Part shown: piece by piece, positions 15,431-24,246 of the stretch
How positions within the stretch are numbered: the first letter of the stretch is position 1
How the letters are laid out: each line of letters begins with the position of its first letter
DNA from: an uncultured Lachnospiraceae bacterium
Lineage (GTDB): Bacteria; Bacillota; Clostridia; Lachnospirales; Lachnospiraceae
Direction: 5' to 3'
Assembly: GCA_946549035.1 (NCBI GenBank)
Contig: CAMNQH010000036.1
Location: 1-32,327, forward strand
DNA: 32,327 nt
The notes under the pieces: model-generated
Told to the model about the DNA's origin: nothing
Database searches by the model: none
The model's input: only the letters and a program-made list of their open reading frames with translations
Position numbers and translations under genes: made by a program

Positions 15431-16750
15431 ATGAAAAAAGTTGTGAAATTCGGCGGCAGTTCTTTAGCAAGCCCAGAACAGTTCAGAAAAGTAGGAAAGA
15501 TTATAAAAGAAGAGGATACCAGAAGATATGTAATTCCTTCCGCCCCTGGAAAACGTTACGCGAGGGATACAAAAGTAACAGATATGTTGTATCAGTGTTA
15601 CGATATGGCAGAGCGGGAAGAGGATTTTGGGGCGCTTTTAAGAAAGATTCAAGACCGCTATCAGGAAATTATTCAAGGATTGGGATTGAATCTGTCTTTG
15701 GATGAAGAGTTTCGTACCATTGTAGAGACGCTGAAGAAGAAGCCGGGGAGAGATTATGCAGCTTCCAGAGGAGAATATCTCAATGGGCGGGTGCTTGCAG
15801 AATATTTGGGGTTTGCATTTGTAGATGCCGCCGAGATTATTTTGTTCCGTGAGGATGGAACGGTAGACATGGATCAGACTGGGGAGTTGATTCGAAACTG
15901 CCTGTCTCAAAAAGAATATGCCGTTATTCCAGGATTTTATGGAGCATATAAAGACGGAACGATTAAGACGTTTTCCAGGGGAGGCTCGGATGTTACCGGA
16001 TCTTTGGTGGCTGGAGCTATTTATGCAGATATGTATGAGAACTGGACAGATGTTTCTGGTTTTTTGGTGGCGGATCCTCGGATTATTAATAATCCAGAAG
16101 TGATTGAAACCATAACTTATCGGGAATTACGGGAATTAGCCTATATGGGAGCTTCCGTTTTGCATGAAGAGGCTATTTTCCCGGTGCGCCGGGCAGGTAT
16201 ACCCATTAATATCCGCAATACTAATATGCCGGAAGAGAAGGGTACTATGATTGTGGAAAGCACCTGCCGGAAATCAAAATATACCATTACAGGAATTGCC
16301 GGAAAAAAAGGCTTTGCTTCCATTAATGTGGATAAGGATTTGATGAATTCAGAAATTGGTTTTTGTAGAAAAGTATTAAGTGTATTTGAGGACAATGGGC
16401 TGTCCTTTGAACATATGCCTTCCGGAATCGACACAATGACGATTTTTGTGAATCAGTCTGAATTTGAGGAAAAAGAACAACAGGTCATTTCCGGAATTCA
16501 CAGAGCCGTTCAACCAGATGTGTTGGAAATGGAATCCGATTTGGCCCTGATTGCCGTGGTAGGGCGGGGAATGCGTGAGACCCGGGGGACAGCGGGACGT
16601 ATTTTTTCAGCATTGGCCCATGCAAGAGTCAACGTTAAAATGATTGACCAGGGTTCCAGTGAACTCAATGTGATCATTGGTGTAAAGAACCGTGATTTTG
16701 AGACTGCGATTCAGGCGATTTACGATATTTTTGTAACGGCTTGCCTGTAA
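15431..16750 (+). CDS. Aspartate kinase
   Basis: This is a monofunctional aspartokinase (439 aa). It phosphorylates aspartate to aspartyl phosphate, the first step to lysine, threonine, methionine and diaminopimelate. The amino-acid-kinase domain starts with KFGGSSLAS (residues 6-14) and carries SRGGSDVTGSLVA near residue 180. The C-terminal third from about 285 holds two ACT-type regulatory domains, the last around ALIAVVGRGMRETRGTAGR. Feedback control by end-product amino acids is therefore expected; which one cannot be read. The SD is AGGAG before ATG. It stands as its own transcription unit, the next gene having its own promoter. Confidence 0.95.
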   Translation: MKKVVKFGGSSLASPEQFRKVGKIIKEEDTRRYVIPSAPGKRYARDTKVTDMLYQCYDMAEREEDFGALLRKIQDRYQEIIQGLGLNLSLDEEFRTIVETLKKKPGRDYAASRGEYLNGRVLAEYLGFAFVDAAEIILFREDGTVDMDQTGELIRNCLSQKEYAVIPGFYGAYKDGTIKTFSRGGSDVTGSLVAGAIYADMYENWTDVSGFLVADPRIINNPEVIETITYRELRELAYMGASVLHEEAIFPVRRAGIPINIRNTNMPEEKGTMIVESTCRKSKYTITGIAGKKGFASINVDKDLMNSEIGFCRKVLSVFEDNGLSFEHMPSGIDTMTIFVNQSEFEEKEQQVISGIHRAVQPDVLEMESDLALIAVVGRGMRETRGTAGRIFSALAHARVNVKMIDQGSSELNVIIGVKNRDFETAIQAIYDIFVTACL

Positions 16751-16766
16751 AAAATGATTTTGGCGT

Positions 16767-16794
16767 TTGCATTCTCCTGGGGCAGTGCTATAAT
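16767..16794 (+). promoter_or_regulatory. Promoter of the cytidylate kinase-like gene
   Basis: TTGCAT (16767-16772), a 16-bp spacer, and TATAAT (16789-16794) preceded by TGC, making an extended -10. Transcription would begin near 16801, about 26 bases before the chosen ATG. Confidence 0.75.
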
Positions 16795-16826
16795 AGTACT
16801 AAGAAAATGAAATGGGAGTGGTTGCA

Positions 16827-17405
16827 ATGATAATAACTATAGGCCGAGAATATGGCAGCAATGGCCATAAAATTGGGGAATTGGTGGCAGAAAAACTGGG
16901 AATTAAGCTGTATGATAAGGAAAACCTGGAGGAAGAAGCAAAAAAGACAGAGCAGTATGATGAACTCCGCTCCTTCTATGAAGAACAGCCGGTAAACAGC
17001 CTCTTGTATGTAATTGCCACGACCAGCTACAACGGAGGAAAGCAGGGAAAAGTTCCTTTTGAATTTATACGCCAGGTGGCTGCCAGAGAATCTTGTGTAA
17101 TCATTGGACGGGCGGGGAATTATATTCTTCGGGATAATCCGGATCATGTCAGCGTGTTTATACATGCTCCTGAGGAATCAAGGGTAAAAATGATTGCGGC
17201 ATATCATGGAATCAGTGAAAAGAAAGCTCGTCAAAGGATTGAGCTGGAGGATAAGGCGAGAGAAGGCTTTCATACGTATTATACAGACGAAAAATGGAAT
17301 GTAGCCAAAGGTTACGATTTTTGTATGGATAGCAGTACTATGAGCAAAGAGGACGCAGCAGATATGATAATTGAATTGGTAAAGCGAAAATTAAATATCA
17401 AATAA
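16827..17405 (+). CDS. Cytidylate kinase-like family protein
   Basis: This is a cytoplasmic P-loop-fold protein of 192 aa. It opens with IITIGREYGSNGHKIGELVA, the signature of the cytidylate-kinase-like family, which differs from true CMP kinase by lacking the usual GxxGxGKST loop. IIGRAGNYIL and the Arg-rich RVKMIAAYHG lid region follow. Clostridial genomes often carry several such paralogues and their substrate is unknown. The ATG at 16827 is chosen over that at 16812 because GGGAG (16814-16818) is correctly spaced only for the former. A strong terminator follows, so it is monocistronic. Confidence 0.88.
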   Translation: MIITIGREYGSNGHKIGELVAEKLGIKLYDKENLEEEAKKTEQYDELRSFYEEQPVNSLLYVIATTSYNGGKQGKVPFEFIRQVAARESCVIIGRAGNYILRDNPDHVSVFIHAPEESRVKMIAAYHGISEKKARQRIELEDKAREGFHTYYTDEKWNVAKGYDFCMDSSTMSKEDAADMIIELVKRKLNIK

Positions 17406-17420
17406 CCTCTAAAGAAATCA

Positions 17421-17466
17421 AAAATATCACACGAAATCCCCAGAAACAGATTTTGTGTGATATTTT
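17421..17466 (+). terminator. Strong terminator, possibly bidirectional
   Basis: AAAATATCACACGAAATC (17421-17438) pairs with 17449-17466 over 18 bp with a single G-T, leaving a 10-base loop. The right arm ends in a T-run, and the left arm begins with A's, so it could act in both directions. Confidence 0.9.
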
Positions 17467-17497
17467 TCAGGTATAGTAAATATAAAGGATAAAAACT

Positions 17498-18871
17498 ATG
17501 AAAGAAAAAACAACAACGGATTTAGGAAAGGACCCTTTGGGGAAACTCTTGCTGAAACTGGCAATACCGGCTATTTTGGCACAGCTGGTGAATATGCTTT
17601 ATAATATTGTAGACCGGATTTATATTGGCCATATACCAAAGGAAGGAGCGCTGGCGCTTACCGGAATTGGACTGTGCTTTCCGGTGCTTATGCTTGTGAT
17701 GGCTTTTAGCTGCCTTATTGGTATGGGCGGCGCGCCCAGAGCGGCCATTTATATGGGAAAGGGAGAGAATGAAAAGGCTCAAAATATATTAGGAAATTGT
17801 GTAACGGTTCTTGTGATCATTTCCGTTTTTTTGACAGCGGCATTTTTACTGTTTGGAGAACCTTTGTTGTTCTTATTTGGAGCAAGCGAGGATACCATTG
17901 GCTACGCGTTGCCTTATATGAGAATTTATGTGTGTGGGACGATTTTTGTACAATTTGCTTTGGGGCTCAATAGTTTTATTACCACTCAGGGGTTTGCCAC
18001 AATTAGTATGGCTACCGTAATTATTGGCGCAGCCTTAAACATTATTCTGGATCCGGTATTTATTTATGCATGTAATATGGGGGTTCGTGGAGCAGCGTTG
18101 GCCACGATTTTATCTCAAGCCGTGTCCGCAGTGTGGGTTGTAGGATTTTTATGTGGGAAAAAGACAAAACTTAAGATTCAAAGAAAGGATCTTCCTATAA
18201 AAAAAGAATATATCCTGCCAGTTCTGGCTCTTGGAGTATCGCCTTTTGTGATGCAAAGCACGGAGAGCTTGATCAATATCTCCTTTAATACGTCTTTATC
18301 AAAATATGGGGGAGATATGGCAGTGGGAGCCATGACAATTTTAACTAGTGTCATGCAGCTGGTGTGGATGCCTCTGAGCGGGCTGACACAGGGGGCTCAG
18401 CCGATTATCAGCTTTAATTATGGCGCTGGTAATCGAGAGCGGGTGAAGAAGACCTTTAGGATGCTTATAGGCAGCGCCCTTGGATTTTCCTTTGTGATGG
18501 GCGGTATTGTCCTATTATTTCCCCAGGTTTTTGTAACAATTTTTAATAAAAATTCCAAAGAGCTGGTGGAAATTTCTGTATGGGCTATGCGTATTTTTAT
18601 GGCAGGGACTTTGGTTCTGGGAATTCAGAGCGCGTGCCAGCAAACATTTCTGGCGCTGGGCCAGGCAAAAATTTCCTTGTTTTTGGCTTGCTTAAGAAAG
18701 ATTATTTTGATGATACCCTTGATTTTTATTTTGCCTCATTTTTTTGAAAATAAAGTATTTGGGGTATTTCTGGCGGAGTCGGTTTCTGATATAATAGCGG
18801 TAATTGTGACTGGTACGACGTTTTTCTTTGCATTTCCCAGGATTTTAGAGAAAAGCGGAGCTGGTTCGTAA
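17498..18871 (+). CDS. MATE family efflux transporter, intact
   Basis: This is a complete 12-helix MATE transporter (457 aa, usual length) of the MepA/NorM-like type. It exports cationic compounds in exchange for Na+ or H+. The sequence opens with LLKLAIPAILAQLVNMLYNIVD-like family residues followed by RIYIGH, and the second half repeats the pattern with ALGVSPFVMQSTESLINI and PLSGLTQGAQPIISFNYGAG. It is not a close copy of the broken MATE gene at 1-1079. The SD is AAAGGAT. No clear promoter lies in the short gap after the terminator, although a TATAGT is present. Substrate unknown. Confidence 0.93.
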   Translation: MKEKTTTDLGKDPLGKLLLKLAIPAILAQLVNMLYNIVDRIYIGHIPKEGALALTGIGLCFPVLMLVMAFSCLIGMGGAPRAAIYMGKGENEKAQNILGNCVTVLVIISVFLTAAFLLFGEPLLFLFGASEDTIGYALPYMRIYVCGTIFVQFALGLNSFITTQGFATISMATVIIGAALNIILDPVFIYACNMGVRGAALATILSQAVSAVWVVGFLCGKKTKLKIQRKDLPIKKEYILPVLALGVSPFVMQSTESLINISFNTSLSKYGGDMAVGAMTILTSVMQLVWMPLSGLTQGAQPIISFNYGAGNRERVKKTFRMLIGSALGFSFVMGGIVLLFPQVFVTIFNKNSKELVEISVWAMRIFMAGTLVLGIQSACQQTFLALGQAKISLFLACLRKIILMIPLIFILPHFFENKVFGVFLAESVSDIIAVIVTGTTFFFAFPRILEKSGAGS

Positions 18872-18923
18872 TATATATGGTTTGAAAATGTGTGGGAAAC
18901 AGATGAAAAAGGAGAGGATGCAT

Positions 18924-20063
18924 ATGGAAAAAAGAAAAATGGAAAAGTTAGGCGTTGAGACCAGCCTTTTGGGATTCGGATGTATGCGATTCCCGACAAC
19001 AGCGGATGGAAGCATTGATGAAGAGCAGGCAGAGAAAATGCTGGATGCGGCCTATGATGCAGGCGTGAACTACTTTGATACAGCCTATAATTATCACGGA
19101 GGAAAAAGTGAGGTTATGGCGGGGAAGGCTTTGGCAAAGCATGACAGAAGCAGCTTTTTTCTGGCTACCAAGCTTCCAGTATGGCTGGTAGAAAAGAAAG
19201 AGGATGTAGCCAAGCTTTTGGAGGAGCAATTAACCCGCTTGAATATGGAATATGTAGATTTTTATCTCCTTCATGCATTAAATCTGGACAGGTGGGAAAA
19301 CGTAAAAAAGAATCACGTACTGGAAGCTTGTGAGGAGCTGCGGAAGAAGGGGAAGATACGTTATTTAGGATTTTCCTTCCATGACAAATATGAAGTTTTT
19401 GAGGAAATTTTAAATGCATACCACTGGGATTTCTGCCAGATTCAGTATAACTATATGGATACTAAAGAGCAGGCTGGAGATAAAGGGTATGCTCTGGCAA
19501 AGGAAAAGGGCATTCCCATGGTGGTGATGGAGCCGGTAAGAGGCGGAAGCCTGGCAGATTTTTCTCCAGAGATTAAGGAGCGGTTTCAGGCGGTAGATGC
19601 CGATGCTTCCATTGCTTCCTATGCATTGCGTTGGGTGGGAAGCCATTCCAATGTAAAAGTAGTTTTAAGCGGAATGTCTAACATGGAGCAGGCTATGGAT
19701 AATTGCAGGACATTTGGAGATTTCCGTCCGTTGGATCAGAAAGAAGAAGATATGATAGACGGAGTGGCAGAAGCCCTGCGCAAAAGAATCAAAAACGGTT
19801 GTACCGGGTGTTCTTATTGTATGCCCTGCCCGGTGGGAGTGGACATTCCCGGGAGCTTCCGGGCCTGGAATGAATATCATATGTACGGCAGCTATTCCAC
19901 CGTGCGTTTTCACTGGGAGCAGGCGTTGACAGAAGAAAAGAAACCGAAAAACTGTGTTGAATGCGGAAAATGCGAATCGGCCTGCCCGCAGCACCTTTCT
20001 ATCCGGGAAGATTTAAAGATGGTGCAGAAAGAATTGGATGAGGCAAAAGAGGCAGCAGAATAA
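18924..20063 (+). CDS. Aldo/keto reductase with C-terminal 4Fe-4S domain
   Basis: This is a two-part redox protein (379 aa). Residues 1-280 form an aldo/keto reductase barrel with the catalytic tetrad Asp52 and Tyr57 (FDTAYNYHGG), Lys83 (ATKLP) and His117 (LLHAL). The C-terminal 100 residues carry CTGCSYCMPCPVGVDIP and CVECGKCESACPQHLSI, giving one or two iron-sulfur clusters. Such fused proteins are common in anaerobes, with unknown substrates. The start at 18924 is preferred over the in-frame ATG at 18882 because GGAGAGG (18911-18917) is well placed. Only 13 bases separate it from the MtmB-like gene, so the two are probably co-expressed. Confidence 0.92.
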   Translation: MEKRKMEKLGVETSLLGFGCMRFPTTADGSIDEEQAEKMLDAAYDAGVNYFDTAYNYHGGKSEVMAGKALAKHDRSSFFLATKLPVWLVEKKEDVAKLLEEQLTRLNMEYVDFYLLHALNLDRWENVKKNHVLEACEELRKKGKIRYLGFSFHDKYEVFEEILNAYHWDFCQIQYNYMDTKEQAGDKGYALAKEKGIPMVVMEPVRGGSLADFSPEIKERFQAVDADASIASYALRWVGSHSNVKVVLSGMSNMEQAMDNCRTFGDFRPLDQKEEDMIDGVAEALRKRIKNGCTGCSYCMPCPVGVDIPGSFRAWNEYHMYGSYSTVRFHWEQALTEEKKPKNCVECGKCESACPQHLSIREDLKMVQKELDEAKEAAE

Positions 20064-20076
20064 GGAGGAAAATAAC

Positions 20077-21453
20077 ATGGATGCAAAAAAGTATCTGGAG
20101 CTTTGTGAACGCAGCCACACCGGTGAGAAAGTAACGAAAGACGATTGGGACATGGACTATATCATAGATACGGTTCGCGATCTGGTAGATGAATACGAAT
20201 TTGAATGGGACAAGCAGGTAATTATTCCAGAGGACGAGAAGCTTTTTGCGGATATGTTTGAAGCTGCAAAAAAAATGCTTCTTGAGACTGGTGTATACAA
20301 TATGTCTACCCAGCGTATCATTAAATTTTCAGAAGAGGAAATTGAAGAAGGCATTCGTAATATGAAAACGGAGCTCACCATGGGAGAAGGGAAGGATGCT
20401 TATACCTTGGTGGCAAGAAAGGTAGAGGATGAACGGGAACCGGCTATCTGGGCCGGAAATCCTGGGTGCCCCACACCGGAACGTCTGTATTATCCTATTA
20501 TAAAAAGCGTAGCGCAAGAACCGGTGATAGACCTGCTCACCTGCGGTTCCCTGGTAGATGTGGACGGCTATGGGGTAAAGAGCGGAGAGCCAACCGAAAT
20601 AATTGCAGTACGCCGGGAATTAGAATATCTACATCGTGCCCTTGCTGAAGTAGGCCGGCCGGGTATGGGACTTCTGGCGGCTGAAAGTGCAGTTACGGAA
20701 GCAGGAGACTTGGCAGCGGCAAACCAGAAACGTCTTCGCCCCTGTGACTCTCATTTGATTGCCATGTTCAACGAATTGATTATTGATAACGGAAATCTGG
20801 TACGGGCTGCAAGCTCTTTGGATTACGGTATGAAAAATGCTTCCTTGGCATGTACCATGGTGGGAGGCCTGGGAGGAGATGCACCAGGCAGTACGGTAGT
20901 AATGCTGGCCTCAATTCTGGCGGCAAACCTTATTTGTCTTGCCGACTATCATCTGTGCCACCCTATTCATATTCAGGATGTGGCAACCACAGCCAGAGGC
21001 TGCCTGTGGCTTCAGGCAGTTTTGTGCCAGACCTTTGCTACCCAGGCGCCGGCTATTATTGTTTGCGATTTATGGCCTTCCAGCGGAGCTATGACGAAGG
21101 AACTCCTTTATGAAGTAGCTGCCAATTCAATTGTAGTGACGGTCTGCGGCGGTCACTTGGAAGGACTGGGAGCCGCGAACGGCAACGCTCCCAATGGAAC
21201 GGGATTAGAAGTGCGCCTGATGGGAGAAGTAGGAAAAGCAGTGGCTCGCCAGAAAATGACCCGCGCCAAAGCAAATGAAATCGTATTAAAACTTTTAGAG
21301 AAATATGAACATGTATTTCGTATGGAAGACGGCAACAAAGGGGTATGCTTTGATGAAGCATATGATATGAAAACCATTCAGCCAGTTCCCCAATGGCAGC
21401 AGATGTATGAGGAAGTGAAGGCGGAGCTGTCAGAAATGGGAATTCAATTTTAA
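20077..21453 (+). CDS. MtmB-like methyltransferase homolog lacking pyrrolysine
   Basis: The protein is 458 aa, the length known for archaeal monomethylamine:corrinoid methyltransferase MtmB, and is alignable from end to end by eye. Matches include GEKVTKDDWD near the N-terminus, GRPGMG at 193-198, CDSHLIAMFNELIIDNG, and a C-terminal YDMKTIQPVPQWQQMYEEV. In MtmB the GRPGMGV stretch is followed by pyrrolysine (residue 202) encoded by UAG. Here the matching residue is Leu200 with codon CTG, and there is no in-frame TAG. Methylamine activation through pyrrolysine is therefore unlikely, so another methyl donor or reaction is expected, by analogy with pyrrolysine-free MttB homologs such as MtgB. 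No corrinoid protein or reactivase gene is nearby. The SD GGAGG fixes the ATG at 20077. Confidence 0.85.
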   Translation: MDAKKYLELCERSHTGEKVTKDDWDMDYIIDTVRDLVDEYEFEWDKQVIIPEDEKLFADMFEAAKKMLLETGVYNMSTQRIIKFSEEEIEEGIRNMKTELTMGEGKDAYTLVARKVEDEREPAIWAGNPGCPTPERLYYPIIKSVAQEPVIDLLTCGSLVDVDGYGVKSGEPTEIIAVRRELEYLHRALAEVGRPGMGLLAAESAVTEAGDLAAANQKRLRPCDSHLIAMFNELIIDNGNLVRAASSLDYGMKNASLACTMVGGLGGDAPGSTVVMLASILAANLICLADYHLCHPIHIQDVATTARGCLWLQAVLCQTFATQAPAIIVCDLWPSSGAMTKELLYEVAANSIVVTVCGGHLEGLGAANGNAPNGTGLEVRLMGEVGKAVARQKMTRAKANEIVLKLLEKYEHVFRMEDGNKGVCFDEAYDMKTIQPVPQWQQMYEEVKAELSEMGIQF

Positions 21454-21481
21454 GTTTCAACATTTTTAAATGTCAGAAGAG

Positions 21482-21531
21482 AATCCCCGCAGGCTATGGA
21501 AGAAAGGGTAAATAGCTTGCGGGGATTTTAC
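21482..21531 (+). terminator. Terminator after the MtmB-like gene
   Basis: AATCCCCGCAGGCTAT (21482-21497) pairs with ATAGCTTGCGGGGATT (21512-21527) with one mismatch-type pair, and TTTA follows. It separates the metabolic genes from the flagellar operon. Confidence 0.88.
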
Positions 21532-21607
21532 TGACTATTTTAAATATTTCCAGTTTTAAATCAAATGCATGGCGGCTGCAATAATTGGACAGAATTTGAA
21601 GAACTAC

Positions 21608-21634
21608 TAAAGTTCTGGGAAAAATAACCGATAA
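21608..21634 (+). promoter_or_regulatory. Sigma-28 (SigD/FliA) promoter of the late flagellar operon
   Basis: TAAA (21608-21611) and CCGATAA (21628-21634) are separated by 16 bases, matching the TAAA-N15/16-CCGATAT pattern of flagellar sigma-28. It lies 53 bases before the flgM start. Because FlgM inhibits sigma-28, this gives negative autoregulation. Confidence 0.85.
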
Positions 21635-21686
21635 ATAATTTGAAGAAATAAACGCAGTGAAGTTGGAAAAGAAAGGAGAGTGCGTT

Positions 21687-21962
21687 ATGCGTATCGAGGC
21701 TTATAATCAGATTACTGGTATATATAAAGCTGCAAGTACAACGAAGGTTCGCGAAAGTTACGGCGTCGGCGGCAGAGATGAAGTACAGATTTCTCGGGCA
21801 GGACGCGATTTCCAGATAGCGAAGCAGGCAGTGGCAAAGAGCGCTGATATCAGGGAGGATAAAGCGGCTCAGCTGAAAGCGAAGATTGATGCTGGAGAGT
21901 ATCAAGTTTCCGCCGGTGATTTCGCATCGAAATTGATGGAAAAGTATAATCAATATCTGTAA
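21687..21962 (+). CDS. flgM: Anti-sigma-28 factor FlgM
   Basis: This is a 91-aa cytoplasmic protein that binds and blocks sigma-28 until it is exported through the finished hook. The N-terminus MRIEAYNQITGIYK is family-like. The C-terminal half is the sigma-binding helix region, with DEVQISRAGRDFQIAKQAV and VSAGDFASKLMEKY. The start at 21687 has SD AAAGGAGAG; an upstream GTG at 21657 lies ahead of that SD and is rejected. It is the first gene after the sigma-28 promoter and is followed 14 bases later by flgN. Confidence 0.93.
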   Translation: MRIEAYNQITGIYKAASTTKVRESYGVGGRDEVQISRAGRDFQIAKQAVAKSADIREDKAAQLKAKIDAGEYQVSAGDFASKLMEKYNQYL

Positions 21963-21976
21963 AGTGAGGTTTTTAC

Positions 21977-22489
21977 GTGGCGAGCTTAATGGAGAATCTG
22001 CTGATCATATTAGAGGAAGAGAACTCGGAATATGAACGTTTGGTGGAGCTGTCCGCAGAGAAGCGGCAAGTGATCATTGAGGGGAATATTCCGGGTTTGG
22101 AAGATGTAACTGGCAGGGAACAGGACGTTGCAAACAGGATTATTAATCTGGAAAATAAAAGAGAAGAAGTAATCAATGACATGGCTATTGTACTTAGCAA
22201 GGATGCGAAAGACTTAACCCTTACTAATATGATAGCTTTTTTAAATAAACAACCAAAGGAGCAGGAGAAGCTGCGGGGGATTCAGACCAGGCTTAAGAAT
22301 ACCATAAAGCAGATGGAGGACATCAATCGTCAGAATGAAGAATTGCTTCGTCAGGCTTTGGAAATGGTAGAATTTGATTTGAATTTGTTCAAGAGTTTAC
22401 GGCAGGCGCCCACTACCGCGAATTATGATAAAAATGCTTATAATACAGGGGATATTTTAAGCAGCGGTGCATTTGACGCACACCAGTAG
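21977..22489 (+). CDS. flgN: Flagellar export chaperone FlgN
   Basis: This is a 170-aa, almost all-helical protein with long coiled-coil segments (ENLLIILEEENSEYERLVEL, then LENKREEVINDMA), typical of FlgN. It keeps FlgK and FlgL unfolded for export and hands them to the secretion gate. Position between flgM and flgK is the conserved one. The start is GTG at 21977 with a weak SD (AGTGAGG); ATG at 21989 is an alternative. The C-terminal tail NYDKNAYNTGDILSSGAF is low in helix and may be flexible. Confidence 0.88.
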   Translation: MASLMENLLIILEEENSEYERLVELSAEKRQVIIEGNIPGLEDVTGREQDVANRIINLENKREEVINDMAIVLSKDAKDLTLTNMIAFLNKQPKEQEKLRGIQTRLKNTIKQMEDINRQNEELLRQALEMVEFDLNLFKSLRQAPTTANYDKNAYNTGDILSSGAFDAHQ

Positions 22490-22529
22490 GCAGCAGGCAG
22501 CGTGAGAGGACAGAGTAGGAGAATTAACT

Positions 22530-24236
22530 ATGGCAAACGGAATGGGAAGCTTGTATATTGGTGCTTCTGGATTACAGAACAGCCAGAATGCATTAAATAC
22601 GACAGCAAATAATCTGGCAAATGTAGATACCAAAGGTTATGTGCGCCAGCAGGTGCTTTTTGCAGACCGCAATTACATGACCTTCGATAAAAAATCAGCC
22701 ATAAGCTTTCAACAGGCAGGACTTGGCGTTACCATTGCAGATGTGGTTCACACCAGGGATGTATTTTTAGATAAATATTATCGTACGGAAAGCGGGCGTC
22801 AGGCATTTTATGATGTATGCGGCAAGACCATTGATGAGGTTACAGATTTTTTTCAAGAGCTGGAAGGGGAAACGTTCCAGGAATCTTTGGAGGATTTGTG
22901 GGTGGCTTTTGAAGAGTTGTCTAAGCAGCCGGATGAAGAGATTCGTCAGAATCTGGTAGTGCAAAAGGCAACACTTTTTCTGGAACAGGCTCAGGCGGTC
23001 TATGATAATACCAAAAGCTATCAGAAAAATTTGAATGTGCAGATTACAGATACGACAAAGAAAGTCAATGAGCTGGGGAAGAAGATTCATCAGCTGAACC
23101 AGAAGATTATGGCTATTGAAGCAGGGAACGTTGAAACTGCCATGTCTTTGCGGGATGAACGTGACAATGCATTGGATGAATTAAGCACCCTGGTAAAGAT
23201 GGAATACAAAGAAAATGTAGACGGAGTGGTAAAGGTTAAGATTGAGGGCGTCAGCTTCATTGATGAGGCCAGAGTTTATGAGATGGGCCTGAATTTAGAT
23301 AAGACGACAGACTTTTTAACTCCCTATTGGCCCCACTTATCGGATGAAGAGCAGGGAAGGATTACAGAAGTTTTTTCCGTTGGGAACGGAATCAGCTCCA
23401 GTAATAATACTGATGTTGGAAAGCTTAAGGCTTTGGTAATATCCAGAGGAGATCATGTTGCAAATTATCTGGATCTTAAGGACTTAAGCAGTCTGGACTA
23501 TAACAGGGGCTTAAAAAATTCCATTATCATGAATGCCCAGGCAGAGCTGGATCAGTTGATTCACACGATCACAACTACGGTAAATGATATTTTGTGCCCC
23601 AATACCACGGCAACTTTCCGGGGAGAAGACGGGAAGTTTTATGAGAATGTATTGGTCTGGGATGAGACGAAGGGCGCAACTGGCAGCGACGGTGTGAAGC
23701 CAGGACATGAATTATTTACCCGTCGAGGCTGTGAACGTTATACAGAAGTGAAATGTATTGATGACGGAAAAACATATTACGTTTATAATCCGGAAAATCC
23801 CGATGACCCGGATACCCTGTATTCTATGACGAATCTTGAAATTAATGATGTATTGATACAGGAAGAGGCGCATCTGCCTCATATCCAGCCCAATGGCGAG
23901 ACGGCTTTTGCCATGGCTGCGGAATTATCCGCAGTTTGGGGGCGGGATAAAGTTACGCTGAATCCGGATGATTTAGATATGTGTACGATCAAGGAATACT
24001 ATCAGCGGATGATTATTGGATTTGGAACCCAAGGCTCTGTTTACTCCAAACAGGCGACTACCTTAGAGGGAAGCATCATTTCTATTGACAATAAACGGCA
24101 GGAAGTGTTTGGAGTGTCTTCAGATGAAGAGCTTACTAATATGATCAAATATCAGAATGCGTACAATGCGGCCAGCCGTTACATCAATGTAATTTCGGAA
24201 ATGCTGGAACACATTATTGTACAGTTAGGATCTTAG
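22530..24236 (+). CDS. flgK: Flagellar hook-associated protein FlgK (HAP1), first copy
   Basis: This is a 568-aa protein that joins hook and filament. The N-terminal rod-type helix region has GASGLQNSQNALNTTANNLA and NVDTKGYVRQQV. The C-terminal D0 helix has ELTNMIKYQNAYNAASRYIN followed by VISEML. The middle is variable. It differs clearly from the next gene, also FlgK-like, so the two are not a recent duplicate. SD: GAGGACAGAGTAGGAG region 9-14 bases upstream. Export is through the flagellar secretion system, so no signal peptide is expected. Confidence 0.93.
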   Translation: MANGMGSLYIGASGLQNSQNALNTTANNLANVDTKGYVRQQVLFADRNYMTFDKKSAISFQQAGLGVTIADVVHTRDVFLDKYYRTESGRQAFYDVCGKTIDEVTDFFQELEGETFQESLEDLWVAFEELSKQPDEEIRQNLVVQKATLFLEQAQAVYDNTKSYQKNLNVQITDTTKKVNELGKKIHQLNQKIMAIEAGNVETAMSLRDERDNALDELSTLVKMEYKENVDGVVKVKIEGVSFIDEARVYEMGLNLDKTTDFLTPYWPHLSDEEQGRITEVFSVGNGISSSNNTDVGKLKALVISRGDHVANYLDLKDLSSLDYNRGLKNSIIMNAQAELDQLIHTITTTVNDILCPNTTATFRGEDGKFYENVLVWDETKGATGSDGVKPGHELFTRRGCERYTEVKCIDDGKTYYVYNPENPDDPDTLYSMTNLEINDVLIQEEAHLPHIQPNGETAFAMAAELSAVWGRDKVTLNPDDLDMCTIKEYYQRMIIGFGTQGSVYSKQATTLEGSIISIDNKRQEVFGVSSDEELTNMIKYQNAYNAASRYINVISEMLEHIIVQLGS

Positions 24237-24246
24237 GAGGGCTTTT

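Noticed and set aside
20077..21453. Possible UAG-encoded pyrrolysine in the MtmB-like gene
   Set aside because: No in-frame TAG occurs and the matching codon is CTG for leucine.
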